From positions 1-64,000 of IMG/VR virus record IMGVR_UViG_3300036857_000203: DNA of 64,000 bases; one strand, 5' to 3'. Position 1 is the first letter of the stretch, and each line of letters opens with the position of its first letter. Positions 48,929 to 58,219 of this stretch are shown one piece after another. The stretch is from a virus. A model generated the notes under the pieces. That model worked only from the letters and a program-made list of their open reading frames with translations. It searched no databases and was not told the DNA's origin. The position numbers and the translations under genes are program-made.

Positions 48929-50085
48929 GCCACCCATACAAAGGTCAAGCGGACAGCTCGCAGCGCGCGCGTCTCAAGCGCCTCGGCGCCACCGCCGGCA
49001 AGAGCTTCGGCTCATCGGCGATGTACAGCAAGAAATCATACCCGAAAGGGGCTGGCACCCAGCGGGAGTACACGATCTCTGGCGGCAAGGCGAAGAGCCG
49101 GCCCGATCGCTTCGCCTATGGCGGCGGCGTAAAGAGCAAGAAGCGCCGGCCGCACGCAACGACCAATATCATCATCTCTCACGCTGGCGGCAGAGGCGGC
49201 TTCGGTGGTGCTGGTGGCCAGCCCGGTGGACCCGTTCCGGTGCCGGTACCCCGACCAGTGCCGGTGCCGGTCGGTGCCGGCCCGGGGCCGATGGCGCCTG
49301 GGCCGGCACCTGTACGCCCACCGATTGCAGGTGGACCGATGCCGGCAGGACCGCCGCCCATGGCGCGGCCTCCGATGCCGGGTGGCCCTCCCCCTGTCCC
49401 CGTACGCCCTCCCGGCATGAAAGCCGGTGGTGCGGTAAAGAAGGCTGCCAATGGTGGCTTTCTGAAGGAGAGCCCGGGCAAGGGCTATCCCGGTTACCCG
49501 CACTCACCGATCAAGGAGGGCGGCGACAAGGTCTCCGCACACAAGAAGGGTGGTGGCGTCAAGAAGCTGCAGTTCGGCGGTGGCTCGGGCCTGGGCTCGG
49601 GCGCAAATCCGGGGACCGCGCAGGGGCAGGGCCTCGCGGGGCTCCTCGGCACTGCGGCGCCTGGGCGCTCACCGATGCCGGCACAACGCGGCACGCCGAC
49701 GATCTCTGGGGTCGACCAGATTCCGGCGCAGCCGCTGACGGTGCCGCAACCCAAGCTCGCCAGCGCGTTCCTGCAGCGGCCGGCTCCTGGGACCACCACC
49801 ACCTTCAACAAGGGTGGTGCGGTGCATGACGATGAGGCGCAGGACAAGAAGCTCTTCAAGCGGATGATGAAGTCCGAGAAGCGGGCGGCCGGCGGCATCG
49901 TGAAGACCCCGGTCACCAATGCTTCCGGCGGCGGTGCCGGCGGCAAGGCGCGGCTCAAGAAGACCGGCGCCGCCAAGAGCGTGCCGGCCAAGACCGAAAG
50001 CGGGTCACCCAACCCCGGCCATAATCCAGCTCCTCGTGGGATGACCGGGTCGAGCTATCACCAGTGGGGCAAGGGAGTGTCCTGA
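48925..50085 (+). CDS. Low-complexity virion protein with GG(G/A)V boxes
   Basis: 386 residues. An initial basic segment, then long Pro/Gly/Val runs (PVPVPVPRPVPVPVGAGPGP) and Gly-Lys boxes (KAGGAVKKAANGGFL, KKGGGVKKLQFGGG, NKGGAVHDDEAQ). Likely an internal head or core protein, disordered and positively charged, that may lie along DNA. Shares the boxes with the giant proteins at the left edge and with the 54373 gene. Confidence 0.65.
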   Translation: MSHPYKGQADSSQRARLKRLGATAGKSFGSSAMYSKKSYPKGAGTQREYTISGGKAKSRPDRFAYGGGVKSKKRRPHATTNIIISHAGGRGGFGGAGGQPGGPVPVPVPRPVPVPVGAGPGPMAPGPAPVRPPIAGGPMPAGPPPMARPPMPGGPPPVPVRPPGMKAGGAVKKAANGGFLKESPGKGYPGYPHSPIKEGGDKVSAHKKGGGVKKLQFGGGSGLGSGANPGTAQGQGLAGLLGTAAPGRSPMPAQRGTPTISGVDQIPAQPLTVPQPKLASAFLQRPAPGTTTTFNKGGAVHDDEAQDKKLFKRMMKSEKRAAGGIVKTPVTNASGGGAGGKARLKKTGAAKSVPAKTESGSPNPGHNPAPRGMTGSSYHQWGKGVS

Positions 50086-50337
50086 TTGGAGGGTCTCGAC
50101 AGTGCATTCGCGGCTGCGCTGCACCGCTGGCTGGTGCGCGAGATCAGTGGCGACGTCGCCGAGAATTACCAAGGGCAGCTGCGTGCGCTCTACACGGCGC
50201 ACGACTGGGACGCGGTGTGCCGGATCAAGGGCATCATCTTCGCTTATGACCAAGTGCTGAAGGTGATGGAAGAGATCGCCCGGAAGATGAACGAGCCGCA
50301 CGAGCGGCCACAATACGTGACGGGGAGAGTTAATTGA
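50086..50337 (+). CDS. Hypothetical 83-residue head-region protein
   Basis: TTG 50086 immediately after the upstream TGA. A helical protein (FAAALHRWLVREISGDVAEN, YQGQLRALYTAHDWDAVCRI). Coupled to the next gene by a 4-base overlap. Small helical proteins in this position are sometimes scaffold or head-assembly factors. Confidence 0.6.
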   Translation: MEGLDSAFAAALHRWLVREISGDVAENYQGQLRALYTAHDWDAVCRIKGIIFAYDQVLKVMEEIARKMNEPHERPQYVTGRVN

Positions 50338-50837
50338 ACATTCCGATAATTGGCCGGACCAGCGAGCTGCCTCCTCCGAGGCTGAGTTCTCTGGCGACCA
50401 TGCACCAGGGGCCGATGCCGCCCTGGCGCACCGACGAAGAGAAAGAAGACTACAAGGCCGACCCGAAGGGATTCCTGCTCGATCGTTGGGCGCTGTTGGA
50501 GGACAACGTCGAGCCGTTCCACAACTGGGTGATCACGGCGACCTACTTCCTGCCCGACTACCTGGAGACTGCTTCGGGGCACAAGCTCTACCTGCCCGAC
50601 AAGACCCACGACGAAGCGTTGTGGCAGGGGAAAGTTGGTCTGGTGGTCGCCAAGGGGCCGCTGGCGTTCCTGGACGATGACCATGTCAAGTTCCAGGGCC
50701 AGAACGTCGAGATCGGCGACTGGGTGATGTACGACATCATGGAAGGACGTCAGTTCACCATCGAGCGGTTGCACTGTCGCAGGTTAAAGGACCTGCAGAT
50801 CGTCGCCCGCATCAAGGACCCCAGATTAATCTACTAG
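50334..50837 (+). CDS. GroES-like fold structural protein
   Basis: 167 residues from TTG 50334. WQGKVGLVVAKGPLAFLDDD, GQNVEIGDWVMYDIMEGRQF and ERLHCRRLKDLQIVARIKDP follow the GroES beta-barrel rhythm seen in phage head-linked proteins (GxVxxVGxxxxxxxxxxKxGDxVxY). It could be a co-chaperone or a minor head protein. The N-terminus is an extended Pro-rich arm. Confidence 0.6.
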   Translation: MNIPIIGRTSELPPPRLSSLATMHQGPMPPWRTDEEKEDYKADPKGFLLDRWALLEDNVEPFHNWVITATYFLPDYLETASGHKLYLPDKTHDEALWQGKVGLVVAKGPLAFLDDDHVKFQGQNVEIGDWVMYDIMEGRQFTIERLHCRRLKDLQIVARIKDPRLIY

Positions 50838-50864
50838 CGCCACCGCATTGGCGTGGAGGCAGTT

Positions 50865-51860
50865 ATGGCAGACGAGGTTAATCCCACCGCAGGGGAGAAC
50901 GAGAACCTCATCGTTAACCTGGACGAGGAGGACAACCCGGGCACAACTCAAGCCAGCTCAGGGGCGGACGGCAAGCCGCCACCCGTCCCCAGCCCATCGG
51001 CGCCCCCAGCGGCGCAGGAGGGCCTTGCCGAGCTGAACCGGCAAGTGGAGGCCGAGCGCGCCGAGCGCGTTCGCGTCACCCAAGTGGCGCAGCAGATCGC
51101 CCGCGAGCGCGATGAGGCGGTGGCCTTTGCGCAGGAGGCCGAGCGCAGGGGTGTCTCCACCTACGAGCTGTACAACGAGAACCAGATCAAGGCTGTCCAG
51201 GACAAGATGATCGCGCTGTCCAATGGTGCCGAGCAGGCCATGGTGGACGGCGATTTCAAGCGCGCACAGGCGCTGAACCTGGAGATCGGCCGCCTGGGTG
51301 GCAATCTCGCCGTGCTGGAGCGTGATCAGGCGATCCTGACGCAACAAAGGGAGCAAGCTGCGCAACAGGCGCGGCAGCGTCCGCAGCAAGCACAGCAACC
51401 ACGTCCTGCTGCGCCTGTGCAGCCAACCGACCCGCTGGAGCGCGCCATCCAGGGCAAGACCGAGGCGGCCAAGGAGTTCATCAGGAAGCATCCCGAGATC
51501 GTGCGCAGCGATGGCACCATCAAGCGGGTGGCGCTGGACGCCCACGAGCGTGCCCTGGACGAGGGGCACCGGGCGGACAGCCCCGGCTACTTCGAGTACA
51601 TCGAGAGGTCGATCATGGCACAGCAACCCCAGAACGGTGGGGGCAATCCTCCGCCGCGCGGCGCGCCCACTCTCCAGCATGGTGCGGCACCGGTCTCGCG
51701 TGGCGGTAGTCCAGGAGGTGGCGGTGGCGGCGGCAACGGCACCTTCGTGATGACACCCAAGATGCGGCGCCTCGCCGAGGAGCAAGGGGTCGAGCCGCGC
51801 GAGTGGGCCAGGAACTATGTGAGGCTTCTGGCCGAGGGCCGGATCACGCCCATTACCTAA
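50865..51860 (+). CDS. Scaffolding protein candidate
   Basis: 331 residues from ATG 50865 with GGAGGCAGTT upstream. An acidic N-terminus (NLDEEDNPGTTQ), long helices (AELNRQVEAERAERVRVTQV, RAQALNLEIGRLGGNLAVLE), and a Gln/Ala linker. A C-terminal small domain (MTPKMRRLAEEQGVEPREWA) could be the coat-binding hook. It sits just before the coat genes, where scaffold genes belong. Confidence 0.75.
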   Translation: MADEVNPTAGENENLIVNLDEEDNPGTTQASSGADGKPPPVPSPSAPPAAQEGLAELNRQVEAERAERVRVTQVAQQIARERDEAVAFAQEAERRGVSTYELYNENQIKAVQDKMIALSNGAEQAMVDGDFKRAQALNLEIGRLGGNLAVLERDQAILTQQREQAAQQARQRPQQAQQPRPAAPVQPTDPLERAIQGKTEAAKEFIRKHPEIVRSDGTIKRVALDAHERALDEGHRADSPGYFEYIERSIMAQQPQNGGGNPPPRGAPTLQHGAAPVSRGGSPGGGGGGGNGTFVMTPKMRRLAEEQGVEPREWARNYVRLLAEGRITPIT

Positions 51861-51875
51861 CCCAGGGGGTTAACT

Positions 51876-52451
51876 ATGATGGAAGTCCCGTCGCCCTTCC
51901 GAGAGGCGCCACATGAGGGCGGCCTCGCAGGAGGGCTTGCTGCCGGCGAAGCGATACTCCGGTCCGAGGTGCATGGTGAGCTGCGCGTCGATCCCGATCG
52001 TACTCGCCAGCATCAGGGCACTGCCTCTATCGATCCGTACGACATCGCCGACATCATGGCGAAGTACGCTCCCACCAGGGGCGATCCGACCAAGGGCAAC
52101 GTCAACAACGAGATCGACTTCAACTGGAAACGCTTCGAGACCTACGGCAAGCCCGACTTCGCCGAGGGCCGGATGTATCAGCAGCAGGGTTGGCGGGCGG
52201 TGCAGCACCATCACTTCCCGGGGCGCTTTGCGCCTCCTGGCACTCAGGGACCGGTGGTGGTCAAGGACATGATCCTGATGGAAAGGCCCATGCGCTTGAC
52301 AGTGCAGGCCAGAAATGAGGAGATACTGGAAGCGACTCGCGCTATGCAGGTGCACCGCCAGAAGGTGGCGGAGACCCCGGACGGTCACTCCGAGCGTGTC
52401 GTGTACGCCAACCGCACCCAGCGCGAGGCGATCTCTATCCCCGACGAATAA
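51876..52451 (+). CDS. Hypothetical 191-residue head-region protein
   Basis: Mixed alpha/beta, with KGNVNNEIDFNWKRFETYGK, GMYQQQGWRAVQHHHFPGRF-like aromatic stretch and EILEATRAMQVHRQKVAETP. Located between scaffold and coat-region genes. Probably an assembly or decoration factor; unassigned. Confidence 0.55.
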   Translation: MMEVPSPFREAPHEGGLAGGLAAGEAILRSEVHGELRVDPDRTRQHQGTASIDPYDIADIMAKYAPTRGDPTKGNVNNEIDFNWKRFETYGKPDFAEGRMYQQQGWRAVQHHHFPGRFAPPGTQGPVVVKDMILMERPMRLTVQARNEEILEATRAMQVHRQKVAETPDGHSERVVYANRTQREAISIPDE

Positions 52452-52471
52452 CGTCGGCGGCTTCAGGTAAG

Positions 52472-52492
52472 AGCGTCCACCGCCTGGACGCT
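52472..52492. terminator. Perfect hairpin in gap before coat-region genes
   Basis: AGCGTCCA pairs with TGGACGCT (8 bp) around CCGCC. No T-run follows. It sits in a 112-base gap that holds no gene and may tune the dose of the coat operon. Confidence 0.4.
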
Positions 52493-52563
52493 GGGCACAT
52501 CCACCGCTCGGACTGCGGCGAAGCTCGCCAAGGCCGGCAACCCTTGAGGAGGGGAGCCAGCTC

Positions 52564-53154
52564 ATGGCGAACACCAATTCACCGTTTGGACTGCGCGCTG
52601 TCCGCCGTGGCGATGGTGCGGCTTGGACGAGCGCTCACAACACCCGCAAGATGCAGAACAACGCTGGCGCCTGCAATCGGGGCGACATCGTCAAGACGCT
52701 CGTCGATGGCACCGTTGCCGTCAGCACGACCGCCGACGCGGCTGTGAACGTCGGCGTCGTTGAGGGCTTCCACTACCTGTCGGCGGCCCTCGGTTATCCG
52801 ATCTGGACGAATTATTGGCCGGGCGCGGGTGCGCTCGGGCTGGTCGACGTCTTCGTCATCGATGACCCCAACGTGGTGTTCGAGATCATGGCGAGCGCCG
52901 GGCCGATCACTTTGGCCGACATCGGTTCCAGCGCGAACATCGTCATCAATGCGAGCACCACCGGCTTCTCCAAGTGGGCGCTCGGTGCTCCCGCCGCTGG
53001 TGCGGGCAGCGACGTGCTGCCGTTCAAGATCGTCGCGCTCGGCAACAATGGCGTGAATGTTGGCGAGAACGGCTACGACGCCGCTTCGGCGAACAACATT
53101 GTCGAGGTGGCGTGGAACGCCCACTACCTCAAGCCCGGCACGCTGTCGGTCTGA
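52564..53154 (+). CDS. Beta-rich head-decoration-like protein
   Basis: 196 residues from ATG 52564 (GAGGAGGGG upstream). MANTNSPFGLRAVRRGDGAA, VAVSTTADAAVNVGVVEGFH, and a stretch of alternating small strands. The MANxNAPFGxRPV type start is common among phage proteins encoded beside the major coat. Likely a capsid stabiliser or accessory protein. Confidence 0.65.
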   Translation: MANTNSPFGLRAVRRGDGAAWTSAHNTRKMQNNAGACNRGDIVKTLVDGTVAVSTTADAAVNVGVVEGFHYLSAALGYPIWTNYWPGAGALGLVDVFVIDDPNVVFEIMASAGPITLADIGSSANIVINASTTGFSKWALGAPAAGAGSDVLPFKIVALGNNGVNVGENGYDAASANNIVEVAWNAHYLKPGTLSV

Positions 53155-53183
53155 GGTCGGCAAAGGCAACGGAGGGATAGGTC

Positions 53184-54095
53184 ATGGCAATCGACATGGC
53201 ATCGATCAAGAACGAACTGTTCCCCGGCCTTGCCGCCGTGGAAGGTCGTTACAAGAAGATCGAGACCAAGTGGTCTCGGCTGTTCGAGAAGCGCTCATCC
53301 AAGATGGCGCTCGAAAGACGTACGCAGATGGCGTACCTGCCGCTCGCCCGTGAGAAGGGCGAAGGCGCTTCGACCTACTTCGATGAGAGAGCAGGTGAGC
53401 GCTGGATGTACAGCGCCGAGATGCGAGAATTGTCGCTCGGCTACATCATCACCCGGCGCGCTGTGGAGGACAATCAATACAAGGCGGAGTTCAACCCGTC
53501 CAATCTCGGCCTGCAGGACGTCTTCGCGACGACCAAGGAAATCTACGCGGCGAACATCTTCAACACCGGCACGGTGTTCGATCAGACCGTCGGTGGTGAC
53601 CAGAAATCGTTGTTCGCGATCGACCACCCGGTCGACGTCGGTGTGATCGGCAACCGGCCGGCAGCCGACATCGACCTCAACGAGAGTTCGTTGCTGACGG
53701 CGATGACCGTCATCCGCAACAACTGGGTCGACGAGCGCAACATCAAGATCAGTGCGCGAGCGGAACTGGTGCTCGTTCCAGCTGCCCTGGAACAGGTGAT
53801 CGTAAGACTGCTCCGCACTGAGCTGCGTCCGGGAACCAACGACAACGACGTCAATGCCATCCAGCACGTCGGCGGCGGGCTGCGCGACTACATCGTCAAC
53901 GAGTTCCTCACGTCGAACTTCGCGTGGTTCATCAAGACCGACAAGCGCGGGCTGATCTACTACGACCGCGTGCCGTTCGAGATGGACATGTACGTGGATT
54001 TCGACACTGATAACCTCAAGGTGAAGGGCCGCGAGCGCTACGCATTCAGCTACTTCGACTGGCGCGGCGTCTACGGGTCCTACCCCACCAGCTGA
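53184..54095 (+). CDS. Major capsid protein
   Basis: 303 residues. MASIKNELFPGLAAVEGRYK, LAREKGEGASTYFDERAGER, AEFNPSNLGLQDVFATTKEI and LVLVPAALEQVIVRLLRTEL are typical of HK97-fold coat proteins of this size class (Mu/P2-like). It is flanked by strong signals: an upstream GGAGGG and a downstream perfect terminator. Most abundant virion protein expected. There is no obvious cleavage signal. Confidence 0.85.
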   Translation: MAIDMASIKNELFPGLAAVEGRYKKIETKWSRLFEKRSSKMALERRTQMAYLPLAREKGEGASTYFDERAGERWMYSAEMRELSLGYIITRRAVEDNQYKAEFNPSNLGLQDVFATTKEIYAANIFNTGTVFDQTVGGDQKSLFAIDHPVDVGVIGNRPAADIDLNESSLLTAMTVIRNNWVDERNIKISARAELVLVPAALEQVIVRLLRTELRPGTNDNDVNAIQHVGGGLRDYIVNEFLTSNFAWFIKTDKRGLIYYDRVPFEMDMYVDFDTDNLKVKGRERYAFSYFDWRGVYGSYPTS

Positions 54096-54101
54096 GCAAA
54101 C

Positions 54102-54127
54102 GTCGGCACATCCACGCATGTGCCGAC
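54102..54127 (+). terminator. Perfect terminator after coat gene
   Basis: GTCGGCACAT pairs with ATGTGCCGAC (10 bp, 6-base loop), followed by ATTCATTCT. It lies 6 bases after the coat stop, giving partial termination and higher coat expression. Confidence 0.65.
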
Positions 54128-54148
54128 ATTCATTCTGGGGAGGAGCTG

Positions 54149-54376
54149 ATGGCGCGTCCACCTTCTGGTCCGATTGGCAACTCTCCCCGCGACTTGCGCG
54201 ATGACTTTGTCGGAGAGGAGCCCGACCCGTGCAAGGGCGGCGCGATCCCGACCAAGACGCGCGGCCCCAGGCGGGTCACCGGCAATACGTTCCACGCAAA
54301 GGTGAGTGGTGGCGGTGCGAGCAAGCGCGCCGATCGCGAGCCTCACTTCAGGCGGGGAGGCTTCGTGCGCCGATGA
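54149..54376 (+). CDS. Small basic virion-associated protein
   Basis: 75 residues from ATG 54149 (GGGAGGAGCTG upstream). Basic, Gly-rich, with GGASKRADREPHFRRGGFVR at the end. It carries the RGG(F)V box of the larger virion proteins. ATGA junction with the next gene. Confidence 0.6.
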   Translation: MARPPSGPIGNSPRDLRDDFVGEEPDPCKGGAIPTKTRGPRRVTGNTFHAKVSGGGASKRADREPHFRRGGFVRR

Positions 54377-55206
54377 AGAAGGACGATCCGAAGAAGAAGA
54401 AGAAACTGCCGTTCTATGGCCGGGCCTACGGCGGTGCCGCGCGACGGCGTGCCGACCGCAAGGCTTATCGTAGGGGTGGTGCGGTATCGAAGGCAGACGG
54501 CGAGCCGATCTCCCCCAACGAGCCTAATGCGCCGGTCGGCGGCAAGGTGCTGCAGACGTTCAAGAGGGGTGGCGTGGCCAAGCGTCAAGATGGTGGTGCT
54601 ACTGAGAAGCCGAAAGAGTCGCCGCGACCCTTTGACCGAGCGAATGAGCCGAAAGGTCTAGGTTGGGAGCCGCCGGGTGGCTGGAAGCCGCCAGATAAGG
54701 CGGTAACCGGGTCATCGATCGATAGGCCGACGTTGAGGCGCAGGAGCGGCGGCGCGGTAAAGAAGCGCGCCGTCGGTGGGACATCGGATGACGACAGGCC
54801 GACCGTGCCGAGGAGCAGCAGTGTCGACGACCTCACGACAGCCGGTCTCAAGCCGCTGCTCCCTGCCCTGGGTGCCGGTGATCTGACCGGCGGGCTCGGT
54901 GCCGGCGCCGCTGCTGCGCCACCCCCGCCCATGGCGGGGACACCGAGTGGACCGCCAGGGCCGGTGCCTGCGGGTGGGCCAGGGATGCGGCGCGGCGGCG
55001 CGGTGAAGAAGCGCCAGGACGGTGGCCCTACCGATGCCGAGCGCGAGGAGGGACTGGATCAGCTTAAGAAGAAGATGACCTCTCCGCTGGGCGGCAAGAT
55101 TGGTCGTTATCAGGAGGCGCAGTCCAGGAACATCGTTGATTCGCTACGGCCACGAAGCTTCGGTGGCCGTGCTGAGCCCGCGCTGCGCAAGAGCGGCGGT
55201 GACTGA
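54373..55206 (+). CDS. Basic low-complexity virion protein with GGAV boxes
   Basis: 277 residues from ATG 54373. A Lys tract (KKDDPKKKKKLP), then repeated boxes YRRGGAVSKADG, FKRGGVAKRQDGG, RRSGGAVKKRAVGG, MRRGGAVKKRQDGGPTD. It resembles the 48925 product. Probably a DNA-associated internal protein. A C-terminal helix (REEGLDQLKKKMTSPLGGKI) is the only folded part. Confidence 0.65.
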   Translation: MKKDDPKKKKKLPFYGRAYGGAARRRADRKAYRRGGAVSKADGEPISPNEPNAPVGGKVLQTFKRGGVAKRQDGGATEKPKESPRPFDRANEPKGLGWEPPGGWKPPDKAVTGSSIDRPTLRRRSGGAVKKRAVGGTSDDDRPTVPRSSSVDDLTTAGLKPLLPALGAGDLTGGLGAGAAAAPPPPMAGTPSGPPGPVPAGGPGMRRGGAVKKRQDGGPTDAEREEGLDQLKKKMTSPLGGKIGRYQEAQSRNIVDSLRPRSFGGRAEPALRKSGGD

Positions 55207-55327
55207 TACCCGCGTGCGGCCCGTCTGCACACGCTCCACACGCGGATAGGGGAGGCTGGACCCGCGTTTAGGCCCTCCCCCTGGCGTACGGCGAGGTCCA
55301 GTCTCCCCGCACAATGAGGGAACGATA

Positions 55328-55579
55328 GTGGTAGCTCCGACGAACGCACTTCCGGTCCAGGATCAGGGCGCTGTTCCCTACGCGAAGGTCAAGGCGCTGC
55401 CGGTGATCTTGGTCACTGCCGGGGACCAGCCGTTTGCGCCAGTCGCCATTCTGCCGGTCAGGGTGTTCCCGAATGATGGCTCATATCCGGTCGCCAAGGT
55501 GCAGCCGCAGTATGCATCGTTGGTGGCAAGCGGGCCGCTCGCAAAGGTTACCCCCATCCCCATCGTTGTTGTGGGGTGA
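55328..55579 (+). CDS. Hypothetical beta-strand protein
   Basis: 83 residues from GTG 55328. Val/Pro-rich repeating strands (AKVKALPVILVTAGDQPFAP, AILPVRVFPNDGSYPVAKVQ). Small virion proteins have this look. The 121-base gap upstream contains GC-rich hairpin-prone sequence and no gene. Confidence 0.55.
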   Translation: MVAPTNALPVQDQGAVPYAKVKALPVILVTAGDQPFAPVAILPVRVFPNDGSYPVAKVQPQYASLVASGPLAKVTPIPIVVVG

Positions 55580-55582
55580 GTC

Positions 55583-56305
55583 ATGACGGCTGGGACCAAC
55601 ACCAGCAGGAGCTACAACTTCGCGCCCTCGCTCGCCGATGTGGTGATCACGGCCTATGGCCGTTGCCAGATCAGGCGCAGCGCCATCACGCCCGAGCATC
55701 TGCACGATGCCGCCATGGAGGCGAACCTGCTGCAGAGCGAGTGGTCGAACAACCAAGTCAACCTCTGGACCGTGGACTTGCAGAGCATCCCGCTGGTGCC
55801 CGGGAAAGCCAAGTACGACGTAGACCCAGCCACCGTGATGATCCTTGGTAGCTACATCGCAACTGGCAGCTCGCCCGAGAAGGATAGGCTCATCACCTCG
55901 CTCGACCGCGACACCTACGCGGCGTTCCCAGACAAGACTACGCCGGGTACTCCGAGCCAGTACTGGTACGATGCACAGATACTGCCGACAATCACGCTCT
56001 GGCAGCCGCCCGATGACATCGAGCCGCGCTGGCTGAAGTTCTATCGCGCGCGGCAGATACAGGATGCGCTCTTGCCCGATGGCCTGGAGCCAGAGGTGCC
56101 TTATCGGTTTCTCGACGCCTACGTCGGAGGTCTGGCGTGGCGGTTGGCTGTGCACTACGCGCCGGCCATGGCGGACAGCTTGAAGACGTTGGCCAAAGAA
56201 GCGTTTGATACCGCGAAGAACCGTGACGTCGAGAAGAGTTCACTACGCATCGTGCCGGCCATGTCGATATACACGAATGCGGTTTATTCCAAGGAGGATC
56301 GATGA
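55583..56305 (+). CDS. Head-tail connector / tail accessory protein
   Basis: 240 residues. AYGRCQIRRSAITPEHLHDA, LLQSEWSNNQVNLWTVDLQS, LDAYVGGLAWRLAVHYAPAM: the pattern fits P22 gp4-like or adaptor proteins, whose alpha-helical domain binds the portal. Follows coat genes and precedes fibre genes, as expected for a neck protein. Confidence 0.72.
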   Translation: MTAGTNTSRSYNFAPSLADVVITAYGRCQIRRSAITPEHLHDAAMEANLLQSEWSNNQVNLWTVDLQSIPLVPGKAKYDVDPATVMILGSYIATGSSPEKDRLITSLDRDTYAAFPDKTTPGTPSQYWYDAQILPTITLWQPPDDIEPRWLKFYRARQIQDALLPDGLEPEVPYRFLDAYVGGLAWRLAVHYAPAMADSLKTLAKEAFDTAKNRDVEKSSLRIVPAMSIYTNAVYSKEDR

Positions 56306-56784
56306 CGCCAGCTGAGGTTCGCGAGCTGTTTGATTACGATGCCAGCACAGGTGAGCTGCGCTGGCGTGGCGGGCGTAGGGCTGGTGGCATCGCTGGCATG
56401 GTGAACAAGGCCGGATACCGGGTGGTGTGGGGCAGGGGTGGCAAGGAATCGCGGAAGATGTTCTTAGCGCACCGCTTGATCTGGCTGTGGGTTTACGGTG
56501 AATGGCCGACTAAGATCGATCACATCAGCGGCGATAAGGCGGACAACCGGCTCGCCAATCTGCGACAGGCCACAAACTCCGGTAACAGCGCTAACTCAAG
56601 ACTTCAGGCCCGGAGTAAGAGCGGCTTCAAGGGCGTGTGGCGGCACGGGCCGGGTTGGGCAGCGAGCATCCGCAAGGACAATGTGACCCGTCACTTGGGC
56701 ACCTTTCCTACACCAGAGCTGGCATACGCTGCTTACTGCAGGGCCGCTGATTCGCTTCATGGTGAGTTCGCGAGGTTCGTGTGA
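56302..56784 (+). CDS. HNH homing-type endonuclease with AP2-like C-terminus (copy 2)
   Basis: 160 residues. RLIWLWVYGEWPTKIDHISG, NRLANLRQATNSGNSANSRL and SKSGFKGVWRHGPGWAASIR, RHLGTFPTPELAYAAYCRAA match the 21381 gene along its length. The DH and N residues of the HNH core are present. It interrupts the neck-protein region and couples to both neighbours. Confidence 0.85.
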   Translation: MTPAEVRELFDYDASTGELRWRGGRRAGGIAGMVNKAGYRVVWGRGGKESRKMFLAHRLIWLWVYGEWPTKIDHISGDKADNRLANLRQATNSGNSANSRLQARSKSGFKGVWRHGPGWAASIRKDNVTRHLGTFPTPELAYAAYCRAADSLHGEFARFV

Positions 56785-57089
56785 TGGGTGGATTCGCCCC
56801 GAAGGGCCATGCAAGGCTAGACCCCAGTAAACCCAGTGCCTTTGCACTGTGCGATACATGTGGCTTCATGTATTGCCACCGCGATCTCAAGTGGAAGGTT
56901 GAATGGACCGGCAACGAGCTGCGGCGCACCGGCTTCCTCGCCTGTCCGACCTGCTGGGATCATCCCAACTACACGCTTCGCGCCAAGGCTCTTCCGCCCG
57001 ACCCAGTGCCGATCCTCAATCCGCGCGGTACGGAGCAGAAGGCGACACCGCCGGTTAATCCAGACTTCGTGCCGCCGAAGATACCGTAG
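56784..57089 (+). CDS. Zinc-ribbon-like hypothetical protein
   Basis: 101 residues from ATG 56784 (TGATG junction). ALCDTCGFMYCHRDLKWKVE and ACPTCWDHPNYTLRAKALPP supply two CxxC pairs. The C-terminal third is Pro-rich and extended. Often found near phage connector genes; function unknown. Confidence 0.7.
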   Translation: MGGFAPKGHARLDPSKPSAFALCDTCGFMYCHRDLKWKVEWTGNELRRTGFLACPTCWDHPNYTLRAKALPPDPVPILNPRGTEQKATPPVNPDFVPPKIP

Positions 57090-57098
57090 GAGACGGAT

Positions 57099-57530
57099 GT
57101 GGCGACTGGGAACAAGATATATCCGCTCTGGAAGCAGGCGTTGATGCAGGAGCTGCCCGAGGACAAATCGCTCGATCAGGGCGGCATCGATCCATTGCAG
57201 GGTGTTTATGTCTCGCTGGTCGACACCGATGCCTACGTCTATTCGGACGGGCACGAGTTCTACAGCAGCATCGTGGGCGTACAGGGCACGCCGCAGATGC
57301 TGATCGATGCCACGGTGGTGGGTCGCATCTTTGCCGGCGGCACTGTCGTCTACACCAATGTTACCGGCACCAAGGTTGGTGGGCTGGTGCTCGCCCGGCA
57401 GAACGAGGGCGCGAACACTTCTTGGCGCCTCGTGCTTTACGAGGACACCGGGATTATTGGTCTTCCGCTCGTGCCTAGTGGCGGAAACATCATGGTCGAG
57501 TGGAACGTGCAAGGTATCTTTGGACTGTGA
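57099..57530 (+). CDS. Hypothetical tail/neck-region protein
   Basis: 143 residues from GTG 57099 (AGGAGACGGAT upstream). [60 protein letters not shown]: a strand-rich compact protein, as in small neck or tail completion proteins. Confidence 0.65.
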   Translation: MATGNKIYPLWKQALMQELPEDKSLDQGGIDPLQGVYVSLVDTDAYVYSDGHEFYSSIVGVQGTPQMLIDATVVGRIFAGGTVVYTNVTGTKVGGLVLARQNEGANTSWRLVLYEDTGIIGLPLVPSGGNIMVEWNVQGIFGL

Positions 57531-57534
57531 ACCT

Positions 57535-57852
57535 ATGAGCAAAGACCCGCTCGATACCCAAGGCGCCGAGCGTGAACTCTTTGAGTCGATCGCCAAGCTG
57601 GTGGTCGGCAGGCCCAACCTTGTCGTGCAGAGCGTGGGGATGAACCTCATCGTCAATGCGATCCGGCAGACAGTGGCCAAGCGCAGCGATGCCGAGGCGA
57701 TGTTCGATGAGCTGTTCGGGCGCGGCAAGAGCGTGCTGCTCGACGTGCACTATGACTCTGTGACCGGCAATCGGCGCAGCGTCTTCCCGTTCACCCAGGT
57801 GATAAAGGCGCCCTTCCACGACGAAGGCAACGTGATCTTCCATGGGAAGTGA
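57535..57852 (+). CDS. Hypothetical tail/neck-region protein
   Basis: 105 residues from ATG 57535. Helical N-terminal part ([40 protein letters not shown]) and a short strand end. Closely spaced with the fibre-region genes. Not assigned. Confidence 0.6.
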   Translation: MSKDPLDTQGAERELFESIAKLVVGRPNLVVQSVGMNLIVNAIRQTVAKRSDAEAMFDELFGRGKSVLLDVHYDSVTGNRRSVFPFTQVIKAPFHDEGNVIFHGK

Positions 57853-57855
57853 TGG

Positions 57856-58212
57856 ATGCAGCCAGCCAACCTTCCGCTGGAGATATATCGCGGCGACAGC
57901 CAGCGCATGCGGGTCAAGCTCTATGTACCCGGTACGCCGCCGTCGCCGGTCGATCTGACTGACGTTGTCGCCAAGGCGCAGATACGCGACCGCCCGGCCG
58001 GCGACACGATCATCAACCTGATCTGCACCATCGAGCTTCCCAACATCATCGAGATCGAGCTGACGGCCGGCGACAGCTTCAAGCTTCCGGTCGCCGGGGT
58101 CTGGGACCTGCAGCTCACGTTCTCCTCGGGCGAGGTGAAGACGCCGCTGGCCGGGCAGGTGTCGGTCACCCCAGATGTGACGGACAGCACGCCCTTCCCG
58201 CAGCCGGTGTGA
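57856..58212 (+). CDS. BppU-like N-terminal tail protein
   Basis: 118 residues from ATG 57856. [60 protein letters not shown] is the beta domain seen at the start of baseplate upper (BppU-type) and fibre attachment proteins. Ends just before the collagen-like fibre gene. Probably the fibre-base or attachment protein. Confidence 0.65.
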   Translation: MQPANLPLEIYRGDSQRMRVKLYVPGTPPSPVDLTDVVAKAQIRDRPAGDTIINLICTIELPNIIEIELTAGDSFKLPVAGVWDLQLTFSSGEVKTPLAGQVSVTPDVTDSTPFPQPV

Positions 58213-58219
58213 GGGGGCG

